Source: CAZCSJ01 sp964501445 (GTDB taxonomy: Bacteria > Patescibacteriota > Minisyncoccia > Sungbacterales > HO2-52-23). From it: a DNA stretch of 35,825 bases. Below, piece after piece: positions 29,809 through 35,825 of this stretch. Under the pieces are notes generated by a model, which searched no databases, was not told where the DNA came from, and saw only the letters and a program-made list of their open reading frames with translations. The position numbers were made by a program, and so were the translations under genes. Where the stretch lies: the NCBI GenBank assembly GCA_964501445.1, contig CAZCSJ010000008.1, positions 1 through 35,825 of the forward strand. Reading direction: 5' to 3'. The number at the start of each line of letters is the position of its first letter. The first letter of the stretch is position 1.

Positions 29809-29955
29809 GGAAGCCACGTCTCAATCCGCGGAGTATCGGCGTCGGGAAGGGCGGGAGCAACTACGGTATATCCCCGCGCCTCCAATTCCTTTTTCAGCCA
29901 CCCGCGGAACGCCCCCTCCGGCACCCCGCTCCAGCCGTGAAGGAGATAGACGTGT
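29809..29955 (-). pseudogene. Truncated duplicate of the alpha/beta hydrolase 5' region
   Basis: About 147 bp are nearly identical to about 26165-26311 (around six differences by eye) and encode HVYLLHGWSGVPEGAFRGW onward up to IETWLP. The nucleophile elbow and everything after it are missing. The frame opens at 30044 with unrelated residues and stops at 29796. It is a gene fragment in the same orientation as its source, 3.6 kb away. Its left edge touches the helicase promoter, so the duplication may have supplied or displaced promoter sequence. Confidence 0.85.
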
Positions 29956-29994
29956 TGAGATTTTAATTGGAAATGCACAGCAATGGAACTGCTA

Positions 29995-30192
29995 TTACTT
30001 TCTTTTCTTACGATCTTGCTTGATGGACCATTCAAGTAAACCAATATACCAGTTCAGATGCCCTAAGAGCACCTGAGCTTTACAATTTGCGCAGTCCATG
30101 TGTAACTCTCGACATACTCTCTTTCCGAATCCCTTTTGTACATCTCGTTTTAATTGTCGCGCGAGTTGTAATGACTTTTTATCACTTAGCAT
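29995..30192 (-). CDS. Small CxxC protein downstream of the PIN gene
   Basis: The 65-residue product starts MLSDKKSLQLARQLKRDVQ and contains CRELHMDCANCKAQ, a compact three-cysteine group, then a hydrophobic amphipathic segment (LLGHLNWYIGLLEW) and a Lys/Arg tail. It overlaps the 3' end of the PIN gene by 11 bp, so it is likely the third gene of that unit. No family is recognised. The cysteines could bind zinc. Its 3' end runs to within about 40 bp of the duplicated hydrolase fragment. Confidence 0.55.
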   Translation of the reverse strand: MLSDKKSLQLARQLKRDVQKGFGKRVCRELHMDCANCKAQVLLGHLNWYIGLLEWSIKQDRKKRK

Positions 30193-30628
30193 GCCGTTGA
30201 AATTGATGTATAAATTCTCGTGGCTTTACTATGGTAAGACCTCGCTCTCTTGCGGAATGCACCACTTTTTCCTGAAAAAAGTCATTATCAAGCGTCAGCA
30301 GATACGAACTGTGTTTTATAGCAGAAGCTAAAATAGGCGCATCTTCTTTATTAATAATTTTAGCAAAAATCCTTACATCTTTAATGGACTGATTAGAGCA
30401 TATACGCACACCGGCGGAGCCCAATATGAGAAATAGTTTTGTTTTTAAGTCCGGTGCGGATGAAAATTTGGACCCCAGTATGCGTTGGACTTCTTCGAGA
30501 ACATATTCATTGATTTGGAACTCGCAGATATCGTTCAACTGAGTCAAGATATAAAAAGAACCGCCTTTGGAAGAAAGAACGGCGGTTATCAGAACGCTGC
30601 TGTCCAGAAATACTCTATTTTTTGCCAT
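30182..30628 (-). CDS. PIN-domain protein (VapC-like toxin candidate)
   Basis: The 148-residue product from ATG 30628 has PIN-fold acidic positions: VFLDSSVLITAVLSS (first Asp), a conserved Glu in EYVLEEVQRIL, NKEDAPILASA (Asp), and LLTLDNDFF (Asp). Such proteins are Mg-dependent ribonucleases, often toxins of toxin-antitoxin pairs. An earlier in-frame ATG at 30724 was rejected because that region is coding, in another frame, for the upstream 59-aa protein. It overlaps that gene by 14 bp and the downstream CxxC gene by 11 bp. Toxin activity is inferred. Confidence 0.82.
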   Translation of the reverse strand: MAKNRVFLDSSVLITAVLSSKGGSFYILTQLNDICEFQINEYVLEEVQRILGSKFSSAPDLKTKLFLILGSAGVRICSNQSIKDVRIFAKIINKEDAPILASAIKHSSYLLTLDNDFFQEKVVHSARERGLTIVKPREFIHQFQRHAK

Positions 30629-30794
30629 AATTCTTCTGGTAAACGGCTTTCCGCGTTTTTTTTGCAAGGGCCTTAATCTTTCCCCAATTTTCTGCATCAA
30701 CATCAAAATCCGGGCGTTCTTCAATCGCCTTCATAATGATCCCTAATTGGGCTTTGAGATTTAAAACCCGCTCCTTTATTGCTGTCTTGGTCAT
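30615..30794 (-). CDS. Small protein upstream of the PIN gene (antitoxin candidate)
   Basis: A 59-codon frame from ATG 30794 to TAG 30615 gives a basic, helical protein. It starts MTKTAIKERVLNLKAQLG, has a central EERPDFDVDAENWGKIK segment and ends with a Lys-rich tail (KKTRKAVYQKNYGKK). It overlaps the PIN start by 14 bp, the usual arrangement of a VapB-type partner ahead of its toxin. No AbrB, RHH or HTH motif is evident, so it would be an atypical antitoxin. The ExPDFDxDxxNWxKIK pattern seems recurrent in CPR genomes from memory; no search was made. Confidence 0.6.
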   Translation of the reverse strand: MTKTAIKERVLNLKAQLGIIMKAIEERPDFDVDAENWGKIKALAKKTRKAVYQKNYGKK

Positions 30795-30905
30795 ACTGCT
30801 ATCATAACAAATACAATCCAGGTAAACAACTCCTCGTTTTTATCGGCAATAATGCTTTTTGACGCTTTTTATTTTACCGTAGTGACGCTCCTCGGACACG
30901 TGCTT

Positions 30906-31076
30906 TTAGAAAAATACGTTTTTGACTCTGTTCCAAAACACATCTTCCCTGTACTGTCTAAAGACTTCTTCGCATGATGCAGGTTTGCCGCTTGACACTC
31001 CAAATAAACCCGATTCTTTTGATTCAGGATTTTGTTCACAAAACTCAATCGCTGCTTGAATACTTCTTGCCTGCAA
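30906..31076 (-). CDS. Possible small ORF downstream of the lipoprotein
   Basis: From TTG 31076 a 56-codon frame runs to TAA and reads like ordinary protein: QARSIQAAIEFCEQNPESKE, later ASCEEVFRQYREDVFWNRVK. It begins 14 bp after the lipoprotein stop, in another frame, and stays open upstream into the lipoprotein gene. It could be a separate gene with a weak start or the C-terminus of a longer protein split by a frameshift. No family is recognised. 30800-30905 shows nothing. Confidence 0.35.
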   Translation of the reverse strand: MQARSIQAAIEFCEQNPESKESGLFGVSSGKPASCEEVFRQYREDVFWNRVKNVFF

Positions 31077-31089
31077 AATCCGATCTGCC

Positions 31090-31377
31090 CTACTTGACGG
31101 GAGCGGACGTAAGAACCGGTGCCTGCCCAGTATCTTCGCTAGCGGGCATAGTTGATGCCGGGGCTTGAGCCGGCAGGGGGATATCTATGGGTACCTTGGA
31201 TGGAGTGGTACTTTCGGACGCCGGAGCTGAGGAAGCGACTGCAGGCGCTGGCGGCAGCGCCCCCGTCTGCACGACCTTCTGTTGGCCAGGGGTTGTGCTA
31301 CTGCAGGCGAGCGTTCCAACCGCGGTTTGTACCAGTATGGTACCTGCCACAATTACATTTACATTTGGTTTTTTCAT
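31090..31377 (-). CDS. Pro/Ala/Ser-rich lipoprotein
   Basis: The 95-residue product starts MKKPNVNVIVAGTILVQTA and has a lipobox-like VGTLACSS, so it would be lipidated on Cys at about residue 25. The rest is a flexible Pro/Ala/Ser/Thr-rich tail without a folded domain. It has a strong Shine-Dalgarno, AAAGGAGGG, about 7 nt before the ATG, unlike the leaderless genes elsewhere. It diverges from the zinc-finger gene across about 290 bp. The tail may be truncated by a frameshift, since another frame continues as plausible protein just downstream. Confidence 0.6.
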   Translation of the reverse strand: MKKPNVNVIVAGTILVQTAVGTLACSSTTPGQQKVVQTGALPPAPAVASSAPASESTTPSKVPIDIPLPAQAPASTMPASEDTGQAPVLTSAPVK

Positions 31378-31474
31378 TCTGTACCCTCCTTTACTTATTG
31401 AAGACGCAACCCGAGTGGATTTCTTTCACAGTTTGTGGCATTGGTTTTGAATTTTATTGATTATTAAAGAATTA

Positions 31475-31503
31475 TTGACACATTTTTAATTATCTGCTAA
31501 GCT
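31475..31503 (+). promoter_or_regulatory. Putative promoter of the zinc-finger gene
   Basis: TTGACA (31475-31480), 17 nt, TAAGCT (31498-31503). The leader to ATG 31667 would be about 155 nt and includes GGAGTTTCCTCACGCCTCC and a good Shine-Dalgarno, AAAGGAGACG. The other direction (31378-31474) shows no clear promoter. Confidence 0.4.
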
Positions 31504-31666
31504 TAGTTTTGTTCTAAAACAAGATTAAAGAACAGTACTTACGTTATCTCAGGCGACTGGAGTTTCCTCACGCCTCCCTCCATAGAGACCACATGGTCAG
31601 CTCAGGTCTAAAGCCTTCGCCGACCGCAATTAACCTGTTTGGAGAAGAAAGGAGACGACTGAAATC

Positions 31667-31927
31667 ATGAAAGATCTTTTGAACGTCCATGCTCTTTTGA
31701 AAGCTAATTTCCACGTAACCGACCAGAACCAACTGTTCGAGGCATACGTTGGCGGAACCCTTGACAGTCGTGGACAGAAGGCCGTAGAAGACCATCTTCG
31801 TTTATGCGGCTACTGCCGAGAACAAGTCGAAATTGTCCAGGATGCTATCCAGGATGCAAGATCCAAAACTGAAGATCGAAGAAGCGGCTTAGAGCCTATC
31901 CGAGAAATAGGGTCCAATCTGGGCTGA
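31667..31927 (+). CDS. Anti-sigma-factor-like zinc-finger (zf-HC2) protein
   Basis: The 86-residue product carries AYVGGTLDSRGQKAVEDHL followed by H-x3-C-x2-C (EDHLRLCGYCREQ), the zf-HC2 pattern of anti-sigma domains of ECF sigma factors. There is no membrane segment and no sigma factor gene beside it, so it would be a soluble, orphan version. It has a clear Shine-Dalgarno (AAAGGAGACG). The last residues are encoded within the left arm of an inverted repeat (31891-31985), so the C-terminus may have been replaced by it. Confidence 0.65.
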   Translation: MKDLLNVHALLKANFHVTDQNQLFEAYVGGTLDSRGQKAVEDHLRLCGYCREQVEIVQDAIQDARSKTEDRRSGLEPIREIGSNLG

Positions 31928-31985
31928 AACAAGCTTACTCCATGGGTTTGAGGCATTCCTGCATTTGGTTTTTCGGATAGGCTCT
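31891..31985. repeat. Inverted repeat AGAGCCTATCCGA spanning the end of the zinc-finger gene
   Basis: AGAGCCTATCCGA (31891-31903) and its exact complement TCGGATAGGCTCT (31973-31985) flank about 69 bp including the zinc-finger gene stop. The ends look like terminal inverted repeats of a tiny non-coding element, but no transposase or clear target duplication is present. Confidence 0.6.
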
Positions 31986-32008
31986 TAAAAGGCTTCAGTC
32001 GCGGCTTT

Positions 32009-32048
32009 AAAAGTCCCTCTCCCCCTTAACTTAAAGAGAGGGACTTTT
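32009..32048. terminator. Strong bidirectional terminator
   Basis: AAAAGTCCCTCTC / GAGAGGGACTTTT with a 14-nt loop. It closes the zinc-finger gene (plus) and the DpnI-like gene (minus, stop at 32055). Confidence 0.9.
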
Positions 32049-32054
32049 TCTTCC

Positions 32055-32591
32055 TCAGTCGCATGAGTCTCCATCATGATAATTGACTATAATATTATAT
32101 GTAAGTTTTTGTATCAATAATTGAAAGGATTCCCTCAAGATTAGCGTCTTAAATTTTAGAGAGAAACAACGAATATGCCTCCAATCAGGTAGGAAGGTGA
32201 GATAAGGAAAATTAGGGGATTCGGGTCCAGTGAAGCTGTAGTTCTTTTTGGGGACAAAGGAGTAAAACCGTATCTCTCGTTTTGTTTTTCCTTTTTCCAT
32301 CCATTTAAAATTCAAAAACAAAGGTGGTGTCATATAGCCAGATTTAAGTACCTTGTTCATGATTTGCCACCCCGCACCGAATACTATCGATTTTGGTTTA
32401 CTCTGATTTGTTTTTACCTGCGCACGAAAAGAACACCCAGTGCATTGCACGTCATAAAGAGGATAGTTTGGCGGAAGTTTTATCAGTTGCTTCCCACAAT
32501 TTGGGCACGGAACAAGATCAACAATTTCTTGTTCTCCTGAATTTCCTGATTCTCTTTTGTTTGGTTTTTTTATATATTCCTCGGATGCCAA
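32055..32591 (-). CDS. DpnI-like zinc-ribbon nuclease-fold protein, possibly frameshifted
   Basis: From TTG 32591 the product is 178 residues. It has GEQEIVDLVPCPNCGKQL, then LYDVQCTGCSFRAQVKT: a CxxC...CxxC zinc site with D and QVK positions matching the PD-(D/E)xK core of DpnI-type proteins. After it comes FGAGWQIMNKVLKSGY and an REIRFYSFVPKKNY strand. After about residue 120 the sequence (KNYSFTGPESPNFPYLTFL...) no longer resembles the DpnI family and may be out of frame. The longer frame to 32696 was rejected because it runs through tRNA-Gln. DpnI cuts methylated DNA; no methylase is nearby. Function is tentative. Confidence 0.55.
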   Translation of the reverse strand: MASEEYIKKPNKRESGNSGEQEIVDLVPCPNCGKQLIKLPPNYPLYDVQCTGCSFRAQVKTNQSKPKSIVFGAGWQIMNKVLKSGYMTPPLFLNFKWMEKGKTKREIRFYSFVPKKNYSFTGPESPNFPYLTFLPDWRHIRCFSLKFKTLILRESFQLLIQKLTYNIIVNYHDGDSCD

Positions 32592-32607
32592 ACCTATCTC
32601 AAACTTG

Positions 32608-32678
32608 CTGGGGAGCCAGGGCTCGAACCTGGAATAAAGGCTCCAAAGGCCTCTGTGATACCATTTCACCACTCCCCA
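32608..32678 (-). tRNA. tRNA-Gln (anticodon TTG)
   Basis: Minus strand: acceptor TGGGGAG pairs with CTCCCCA, D arm GTGAAATGGTATCAC, anticodon loop CTTTGGA with TTG at 34-36, and T arm CCAGG-TTCGAAC-CCTGG. The discriminator is G and CCA is not encoded. Short D loop and U1-A72 fit tRNA-Gln. Confidence 0.95.
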
Positions 32679-32683
32679 ATAAT

Positions 32684-32824
32684 TTAACCTAACCACTCTT
32701 TTCGCTCTTTTTCAAATGATTTCAAACAAGCAAAATCTTTACCCTTCCATCGATTACCCCAACCGAGTTTATGGGGTTTACAAAGACCACAGCTATGATC
32801 CTTCTTTTTATATCGTTTTCGCAT
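32684..32824 (-). CDS. Conserved-looking 46-aa cysteine protein between dnaX and tRNA-Gln
   Basis: ATG 32824 opens a 46-codon frame ending in TAA 5 bp before the tRNA. The product starts MRKRYKKKDHSCGLCKPHK and continues GWGNRWKGKDFACLKSFEKE. The pattern H-S-C-x-L-C-K-P-H-K-x-G-x-x-x-R-W-K is one I recognise from short hypothetical proteins in diverse bacteria, with Cys/His suited to a zinc site. It overlaps the dnaX 3' end by 17 bp, so it is probably translated from the dnaX message. Function is unknown. Confidence 0.65.
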   Translation of the reverse strand: MRKRYKKKDHSCGLCKPHKLGWGNRWKGKDFACLKSFEKERKEWLG

Positions 32825-33908
32825 CGCTGTGTATCAACTCAACGATCGTAAGTTCTAAAGGCAGCTGTGGAATCGGAGTTCTCTTGAACTGCTGGAGGTT
32901 GTCGGTGATGACGCGGACTCCGCGCGAGAGCTCCTGCTCGCTTAAATCCGCGAGATGCGCGGATATGATTTCAAGTTCATCCGGCAGCATCTCTTCTTCC
33001 ACAAACTCTTTGAGCCGCGGGTCAATTTTTAAAAAAAGCGCATTTCGGAAGTATTGCGCGAGAAGTTTTGAGAAATACGCAAGGTCGTGTCCCCCATCGT
33101 GGATCTCCTGCACGAGCGCGAGTGCTGCGTGCGCGTTTTTCTTCGCGATATGCGAAAACATCTGTTTTGCGGCCTCGCGCTTTGGGAGACCCAAGATGTT
33201 TTCCACCTCCACGCGAGTAATTTTTTTATCCTCCACCGCCATAATTTGCCCCAAAATGCTTTCGGCGTCGCGAAAGGAGCCCTCTGCCGCAAACGCAATC
33301 AAACGCGCGGCGTCTGCGTCAAGCGCCAAACTCTCTCTTTCGGCTACCGACCGGAGCTTTTCTGAAATTTCGTCTGCGCGCGGACGGCGGAATGAATAGT
33401 GCTGGGTGCGCGAAACAATGGTGGCAGGCACCTTTTCCAATTCTGTCGTTGCGAGCACAAAGACGGCGTGCGAGGGCGGCTCTTCAAGCGTTTTCAAAAG
33501 CGCGTTAAACGCCTCTTTCGTGAGCATGTGGACCTCGTCAATGATATACGTTTTGTACGTTCCTTTTGAAGGAACGAACCGCACGCCCTCGCGAAGTTCG
33601 CGCACATCATCAATCCCGCGATTGGACGCGGCGTCAATTTCAATCAAATCAACGGCGCGGCCATCGGCAAATTCTTTACAGGACGCACACTTCCCGCAGG
33701 GTTTCTCTTTTTTATCTTCACAGTTAAGCGCCTTTGCAATCAGCCGCGCCATGGTGGTTTTACCCACTCCCCGCGGACCGGAAAACAAATACGCATGCGC
33801 CACGCGATTCATTTTAAACGCGTTTTGCAGCGCCCCCTTCACATGCTCCTGCCCCACCACATCATCAAAAGATTGGGGGCGGTATTTACGATATAACACC
33901 AACGTCAT
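32808..33908 (-). CDS. dnaX: DNA polymerase III subunit gamma/tau (gamma-length)
   Basis: DnaX is the motor of the clamp loader that puts the sliding clamp on DNA. The 366-residue product has Walker A GPRGVGKTTMA, the four-Cys zinc module (NCEDKKEKPCGKCASC), Walker B IIDEVHML, sensor 1 LATTELEKVP with the Ser-Arg finger (SRT, usually SRC), and the collar domain. It lacks the long tau C-terminus that binds polymerase alpha and DnaB. No A-rich slippery site is seen, so the short form is encoded directly. A promoter (TTGAGC 33941-33946, 17 nt, TATTTT 33918-33923) lies just upstream. Confidence 0.95.
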   Translation of the reverse strand: MTLVLYRKYRPQSFDDVVGQEHVKGALQNAFKMNRVAHAYLFSGPRGVGKTTMARLIAKALNCEDKKEKPCGKCASCKEFADGRAVDLIEIDAASNRGIDDVRELREGVRFVPSKGTYKTYIIDEVHMLTKEAFNALLKTLEEPPSHAVFVLATTELEKVPATIVSRTQHYSFRRPRADEISEKLRSVAERESLALDADAARLIAFAAEGSFRDAESILGQIMAVEDKKITRVEVENILGLPKREAAKQMFSHIAKKNAHAALALVQEIHDGGHDLAYFSKLLAQYFRNALFLKIDPRLKEFVEEEMLPDELEIISAHLADLSEQELSRGVRVITDNLQQFKRTPIPQLPLELTIVELIHSDAKTI

Positions 33909-33917
33909 GACAAAACA

Positions 33918-33946
33918 AAAATAGCATAGGAAACAATCCCGCTCAA
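33918..33946 (-). promoter_or_regulatory. Putative dnaX promoter
   Basis: TTGAGC (33941-33946), 17-nt spacer, TATTTT (33918-33923) on the minus strand; the ATG is 9 nt downstream. Confidence 0.45.
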
Positions 33947-33972
33947 CCCTACTCTCCCCACCAAAAAAGTGA

Positions 33973-34122
33973 GGTGCGGTCGAGACATTGTGTTCGGCTC
34001 GACAATCAGGAGGCGCGGCGGCATGGTCCCCGCCGTGGCGGGGCGCCGCGCCGTATGCTTAGCGAGTCCCGCGCTGGCGGGACGAGCGTGTCGAGCGAAC
34101 ACAATGTCGAGGGAGCCGCACC
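33973..34122. repeat. 150-bp nested palindromic element between gtrA-like gene and dnaX
   Basis: Outer arms GGTGCGG..TCGAGACATTGTGTTCG (33973-34004) and CGAACACAATGTCGA..CCGCACC (34089-34122) enclose two further hairpins. One has 9-bp arms GGCGCGGCG/CGCCGCGCC and inner CCCCGCC/GGCGGGG (34012-34052); the other is GTCCCGC/GCGGGAC (34066-34083). It is GC-rich, ends 2 bp from the stop codon of the GtrA-like gene and contains no gene. Confidence 0.92.
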
Positions 34123-34124
34123 AT

Positions 34125-34727
34125 CTACCTTTTGAACACAAAAAATTTGTAGCCCGTGAAGTTCCAAAAAAGGGAAACCACGGTCGCGGCAACTTTTGCG
34201 AGATTGAGCCAGGCGTTAGATGAAAAACCAAAGACCGGCGATACGTATGTCGTTATCAAAACGATTACCCCGCTATTCAAAAGAAGGCCGATGAAGGTAA
34301 TAAAAAAGAAAAGCGGGAAATCTTTTAAGATGTGGGAGTTCTCATCGCGATCCTTGAATACCCAAAGCTTGTTCCAGAAATAACTGTTGACGATCGCCGC
34401 GGCAAACCCCGGGATATTCACTCCGCCAACAATTGCGCCGCTCGTCACACCAGTCGCACGGCTCAAGAGATTCAAAATCCCGAAGTCAAGAGAAGTATTC
34501 ATAAACCCCACCGCGAGGAATCGCGTGAATTGCGCAAGAAACGTGAAGCGGCCCGAGAGCATCTTTCCAATCCGCATGCCGAGAAACGCGGCAAGTGCGA
34601 CTGCCAATGGAAGGAGGGTCAGTACCCACCGCGACGTAAGACCGAGGTTATAGAACGTCGGAATCAAAAAGACACCGATAAAAAATCCGATGAGGGCTGC
34701 GATGTAGTGGTCGTTTCGTGTGATCAT
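34125..34727 (-). CDS. GtrA-like membrane protein
   Basis: The 200-residue product has two N-terminal membrane segments (about 8-25 and 35-55). The GtrA-like domain follows from about residue 68, with four spans and the family marks FLAVGFMNTSLDFGILNLL, a SYFWNKLWVFKD segment (family N-Y-x-x-x-x-x-W-V-F), and the C-terminal SLFWNFTGYKFFVFK. GtrA proteins are thought to move or flip lipid-linked sugars for cell-surface glycosylation; substrate is unknown. ATG 34727 was preferred to an upstream frame rich in Pro/His that overlaps the next gene. A TCCTTCGACTATGCTCAGGA repeat (34738-34757) precedes it. Confidence 0.85.
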   Translation of the reverse strand: MITRNDHYIAALIGFFIGVFLIPTFYNLGLTSRWVLTLLPLAVALAAFLGMRIGKMLSGRFTFLAQFTRFLAVGFMNTSLDFGILNLLSRATGVTSGAIVGGVNIPGFAAAIVNSYFWNKLWVFKDRDENSHILKDFPLFFFITFIGLLLNSGVIVLITTYVSPVFGFSSNAWLNLAKVAATVVSLFWNFTGYKFFVFKR

Positions 34728-34737
34728 ATAAGGAAGT

Positions 34738-34757
34738 CCTTCGACTATGCTCAGGAT
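34738..34757. repeat. TCCTTCGACT-GCTCAGGA short palindrome
   Basis: This is a one-base variant of the module found in the centre of R1 and R2 (about 1469-1488 and 1919-1938). It lies between the TraG/TraD-like gene and the GtrA-like gene. Confidence 0.75.
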
Positions 34758-34767
34758 ATAAAAAATA

Positions 34768-35825
34768 TCAGGGGGTGGGTGGGGGCGACATTGGTGCGGG
34801 CGCCGGACCGACATTCCGCACCTGCCGCTCGCGGTATTCGCGCTCCACCACGTCTCTCTCGCGGCCGTATTTCAGGCGCGAGATCTCGCGGAGGGCTTTT
34901 CCGCGCGCGGCATCACCCTTTTGCCCCTGGATGATTTGAACGTTAAACGGCCGGGCGGTTTGATTGCGAATTAAAAGCTTCACATACGCATTGAAATTAT
35001 CCACATTCACCATATCTTGCGGCGTGAACACCGGTTCAAAACGGGTTTTCAACACCTCGGCGTCTTCCTCGCCAATCCGAAACGCGACCATAGAGCCGAC
35101 ATTGCCCAAGACCGCATTCCGGATGCCCTCAATCAACTGCTTCATAAATTGGTGCGCGATCACGAGATTCAACCGGTATTTCCGCGCTTCGGAAAGAATG
35201 GTCGCAATGGAGTCGGTCGTAAAGTTTTGGAACTCGTCAATATAGAGGTAAAAATCTTTTCGCGCCTCGAGGTCGGGCGTATCCACGCGCGAGAACGCGG
35301 CAACAAGAATTTTTGAAACGATAATCATGCCGAGCAAATTCGCGTTCAAATCGCCGATCACCCCCTTTGAGAGATTTACAAGAATAATTTTTTGATTATC
35401 CATTGCCTCGCGGAAGTGAAACGCGCTTTTTTGCTGGGTGATGATCGGGCGGACATACTCATTCAATAAAAACGGTGAGAACTTTGACGTGATGTACCCC
35501 GACATATTTGGGAGGGACCATTCGCCCGACATTTTTTCGGCCTCAAACCGCCAGAAGCGGATGATCTCCGGGTTGGTTTCGCGATTCAATTTGTCATCAC
35601 GGTAGCTTTTGTCGGCAAACACGCGCGAAATTTCTGCAATCGTCGGAATCTCGTTTCGGTAGTCGTCTAAAAGAAGCATCAGCGAGTTTTTGAAAAACTT
35701 TTCAAAAATGGGGCCGAATGCCTCGGGCGTGTCTTTATAAATCATTTTCAAAATCTTGTAGAAATCGTCAATCACAAAGGATTTCTGCTGGGGTTGCGCC
35801 GGATCAATTTCCAAAATATTCAAAC
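34768..35825 (-). CDS. TraG/TraD/VirD4-like ATPase, C-terminal part (5' end outside window)
   Basis: The frame is open to the window edge; 351 residues are readable after the first Met seen, and the true start lies beyond. Visible are the helical region after a Walker A that must be upstream, a strand IILVNLSKG, the Walker B DFYLYIDEFQNF, an SEARKYRLNLVIAHQ segment typical of TraG/TraD-family motors, and a Pro-rich end (PAPAPMSPPPTP). Such ATPases couple DNA or protein to type IV secretion or pilus machines. No other conjugation gene is inside the window. In CPR they are chromosomal and may serve DNA uptake or pili; that is inference. Confidence 0.82.
   Translation of the reverse strand, partial: LNILEIDPAQPQQKSFVIDDFYKILKMIYKDTPEAFGPIFEKFFKNSLMLLLDDYRNEIPTIAEISRVFADKSYRDDKLNRETNPEIIRFWRFEAEKMSGEWSLPNMSGYITSKFSPFLLNEYVRPIITQQKSAFHFREAMDNQKIILVNLSKGVIGDLNANLLGMIIVSKILVAAFSRVDTPDLEARKDFYLYIDEFQNFTTDSIATILSEARKYRLNLVIAHQFMKQLIEGIRNAVLGNVGSMVAFRIGEEDAEVLKTRFEPVFTPQDMVNVDNFNAYVKLLIRNQTARPFNVQIIQGQKGDAARGKALREISRLKYGRERDVVEREYRERQVRNVGPAPAPMSPPPTP

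Noticed and set aside
32592..32696. N-terminal extension of the DpnI-like frame
   Set aside because: This stretch is the tRNA-Gln gene read as protein.
1..35825. CRISPR array, IS element with transposase, prophage
   Set aside because: No regularly spaced direct repeats with unique spacers, no cas gene, no transposase or phage structural gene was seen.

Overview
The window (one 100-N scaffold gap at 2479-2578) looks like chromosome from a Patescibacteria/CPR bacterium, most likely Parcubacteria-like. This rests on gene content, not on a marker tree: compact genes, reduced domain architectures (UvrC without a C-terminal HhH region, short AtpC and AtpH, gamma-length DnaX), Cys-rich and PGBD/FN3 surface proteins, a GtrA-like protein and a TraG/TraD-like ATPase. 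TGA is used as a stop. Almost all genes are on the minus strand.

Layout. 1-2056: groES-groEL on the minus strand, behind a sigma70-type promoter with a CIRCE-like operator. 2057-2880: poorly explained region with a Cys-rich ORF cut by the gap. 2876-3417: DUF4258/DUF2283 pair on the plus strand, closed by a bidirectional terminator. 3417-7746: divergent uvrA and uvrC, both carrying in-frame repeat insertions. 8040-10654: dnaJ, a membrane protein and a small beta-carbonic-anhydrase-like protein. 10729-16989: complete F1Fo ATP synthase cluster atpBEFHAGDC. 17165-17341: a 58-aa charged protein with a hairpin-rich leader. 17804-22013: cyclophilin, MsrA, EEP-fold hydrolase and HAD protein (overlapping or closely packed), then a secreted GH18 protein. 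22082-25687: three-gene cell-surface operon (PGBD/FN3 protein, 82-aa anchored protein, Cys-rich repeat protein). 25743-29756: DEAD-box helicase, TypA/BipA, HicB-like protein, alpha/beta hydrolase. 29809-31927: accessory patch with a duplicated hydrolase fragment, a PIN toxin-like cassette, a lipoprotein and a zinc-finger protein. 32055-35825: DpnI-like protein, tRNA-Gln(TTG), a 46-aa Cys protein, dnaX, a large nested palindrome, gtrA-like gene and a partial TraG/TraD-like ATPase.

The most striking feature is repeat structure. Five long imperfect inverted repeats built from ATACGAAT-like units (1404-1546, 1856-1997, 9150-9234, 14889-14988, 16131-16233) each lie directly upstream of a start codon, with 6-7 nt between hairpin base and ATG and no Shine-Dalgarno. 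The genes are groEL, groES, dnaJ, atpA and atpE. Four of the five fill nearly the whole gap between an upstream stop codon and the next start codon. They could be cis-acting translation or coupling elements shared by chaperone and ATP synthase genes. Other palindromes sit in frame inside uvrA, uvrC and typA, like Rickettsia palindromic elements, and repeat ends supply the stop codons of uvrC and the HAD gene.

Several promoters place TATACT-like -10 boxes 6-9 nt before the start codon, implying leaderless mRNAs. Strong Shine-Dalgarno sequences appear mainly on the 58-aa gene, the lipoprotein and the zinc-finger gene. All functional statements are from sequence reading; no database search was run.
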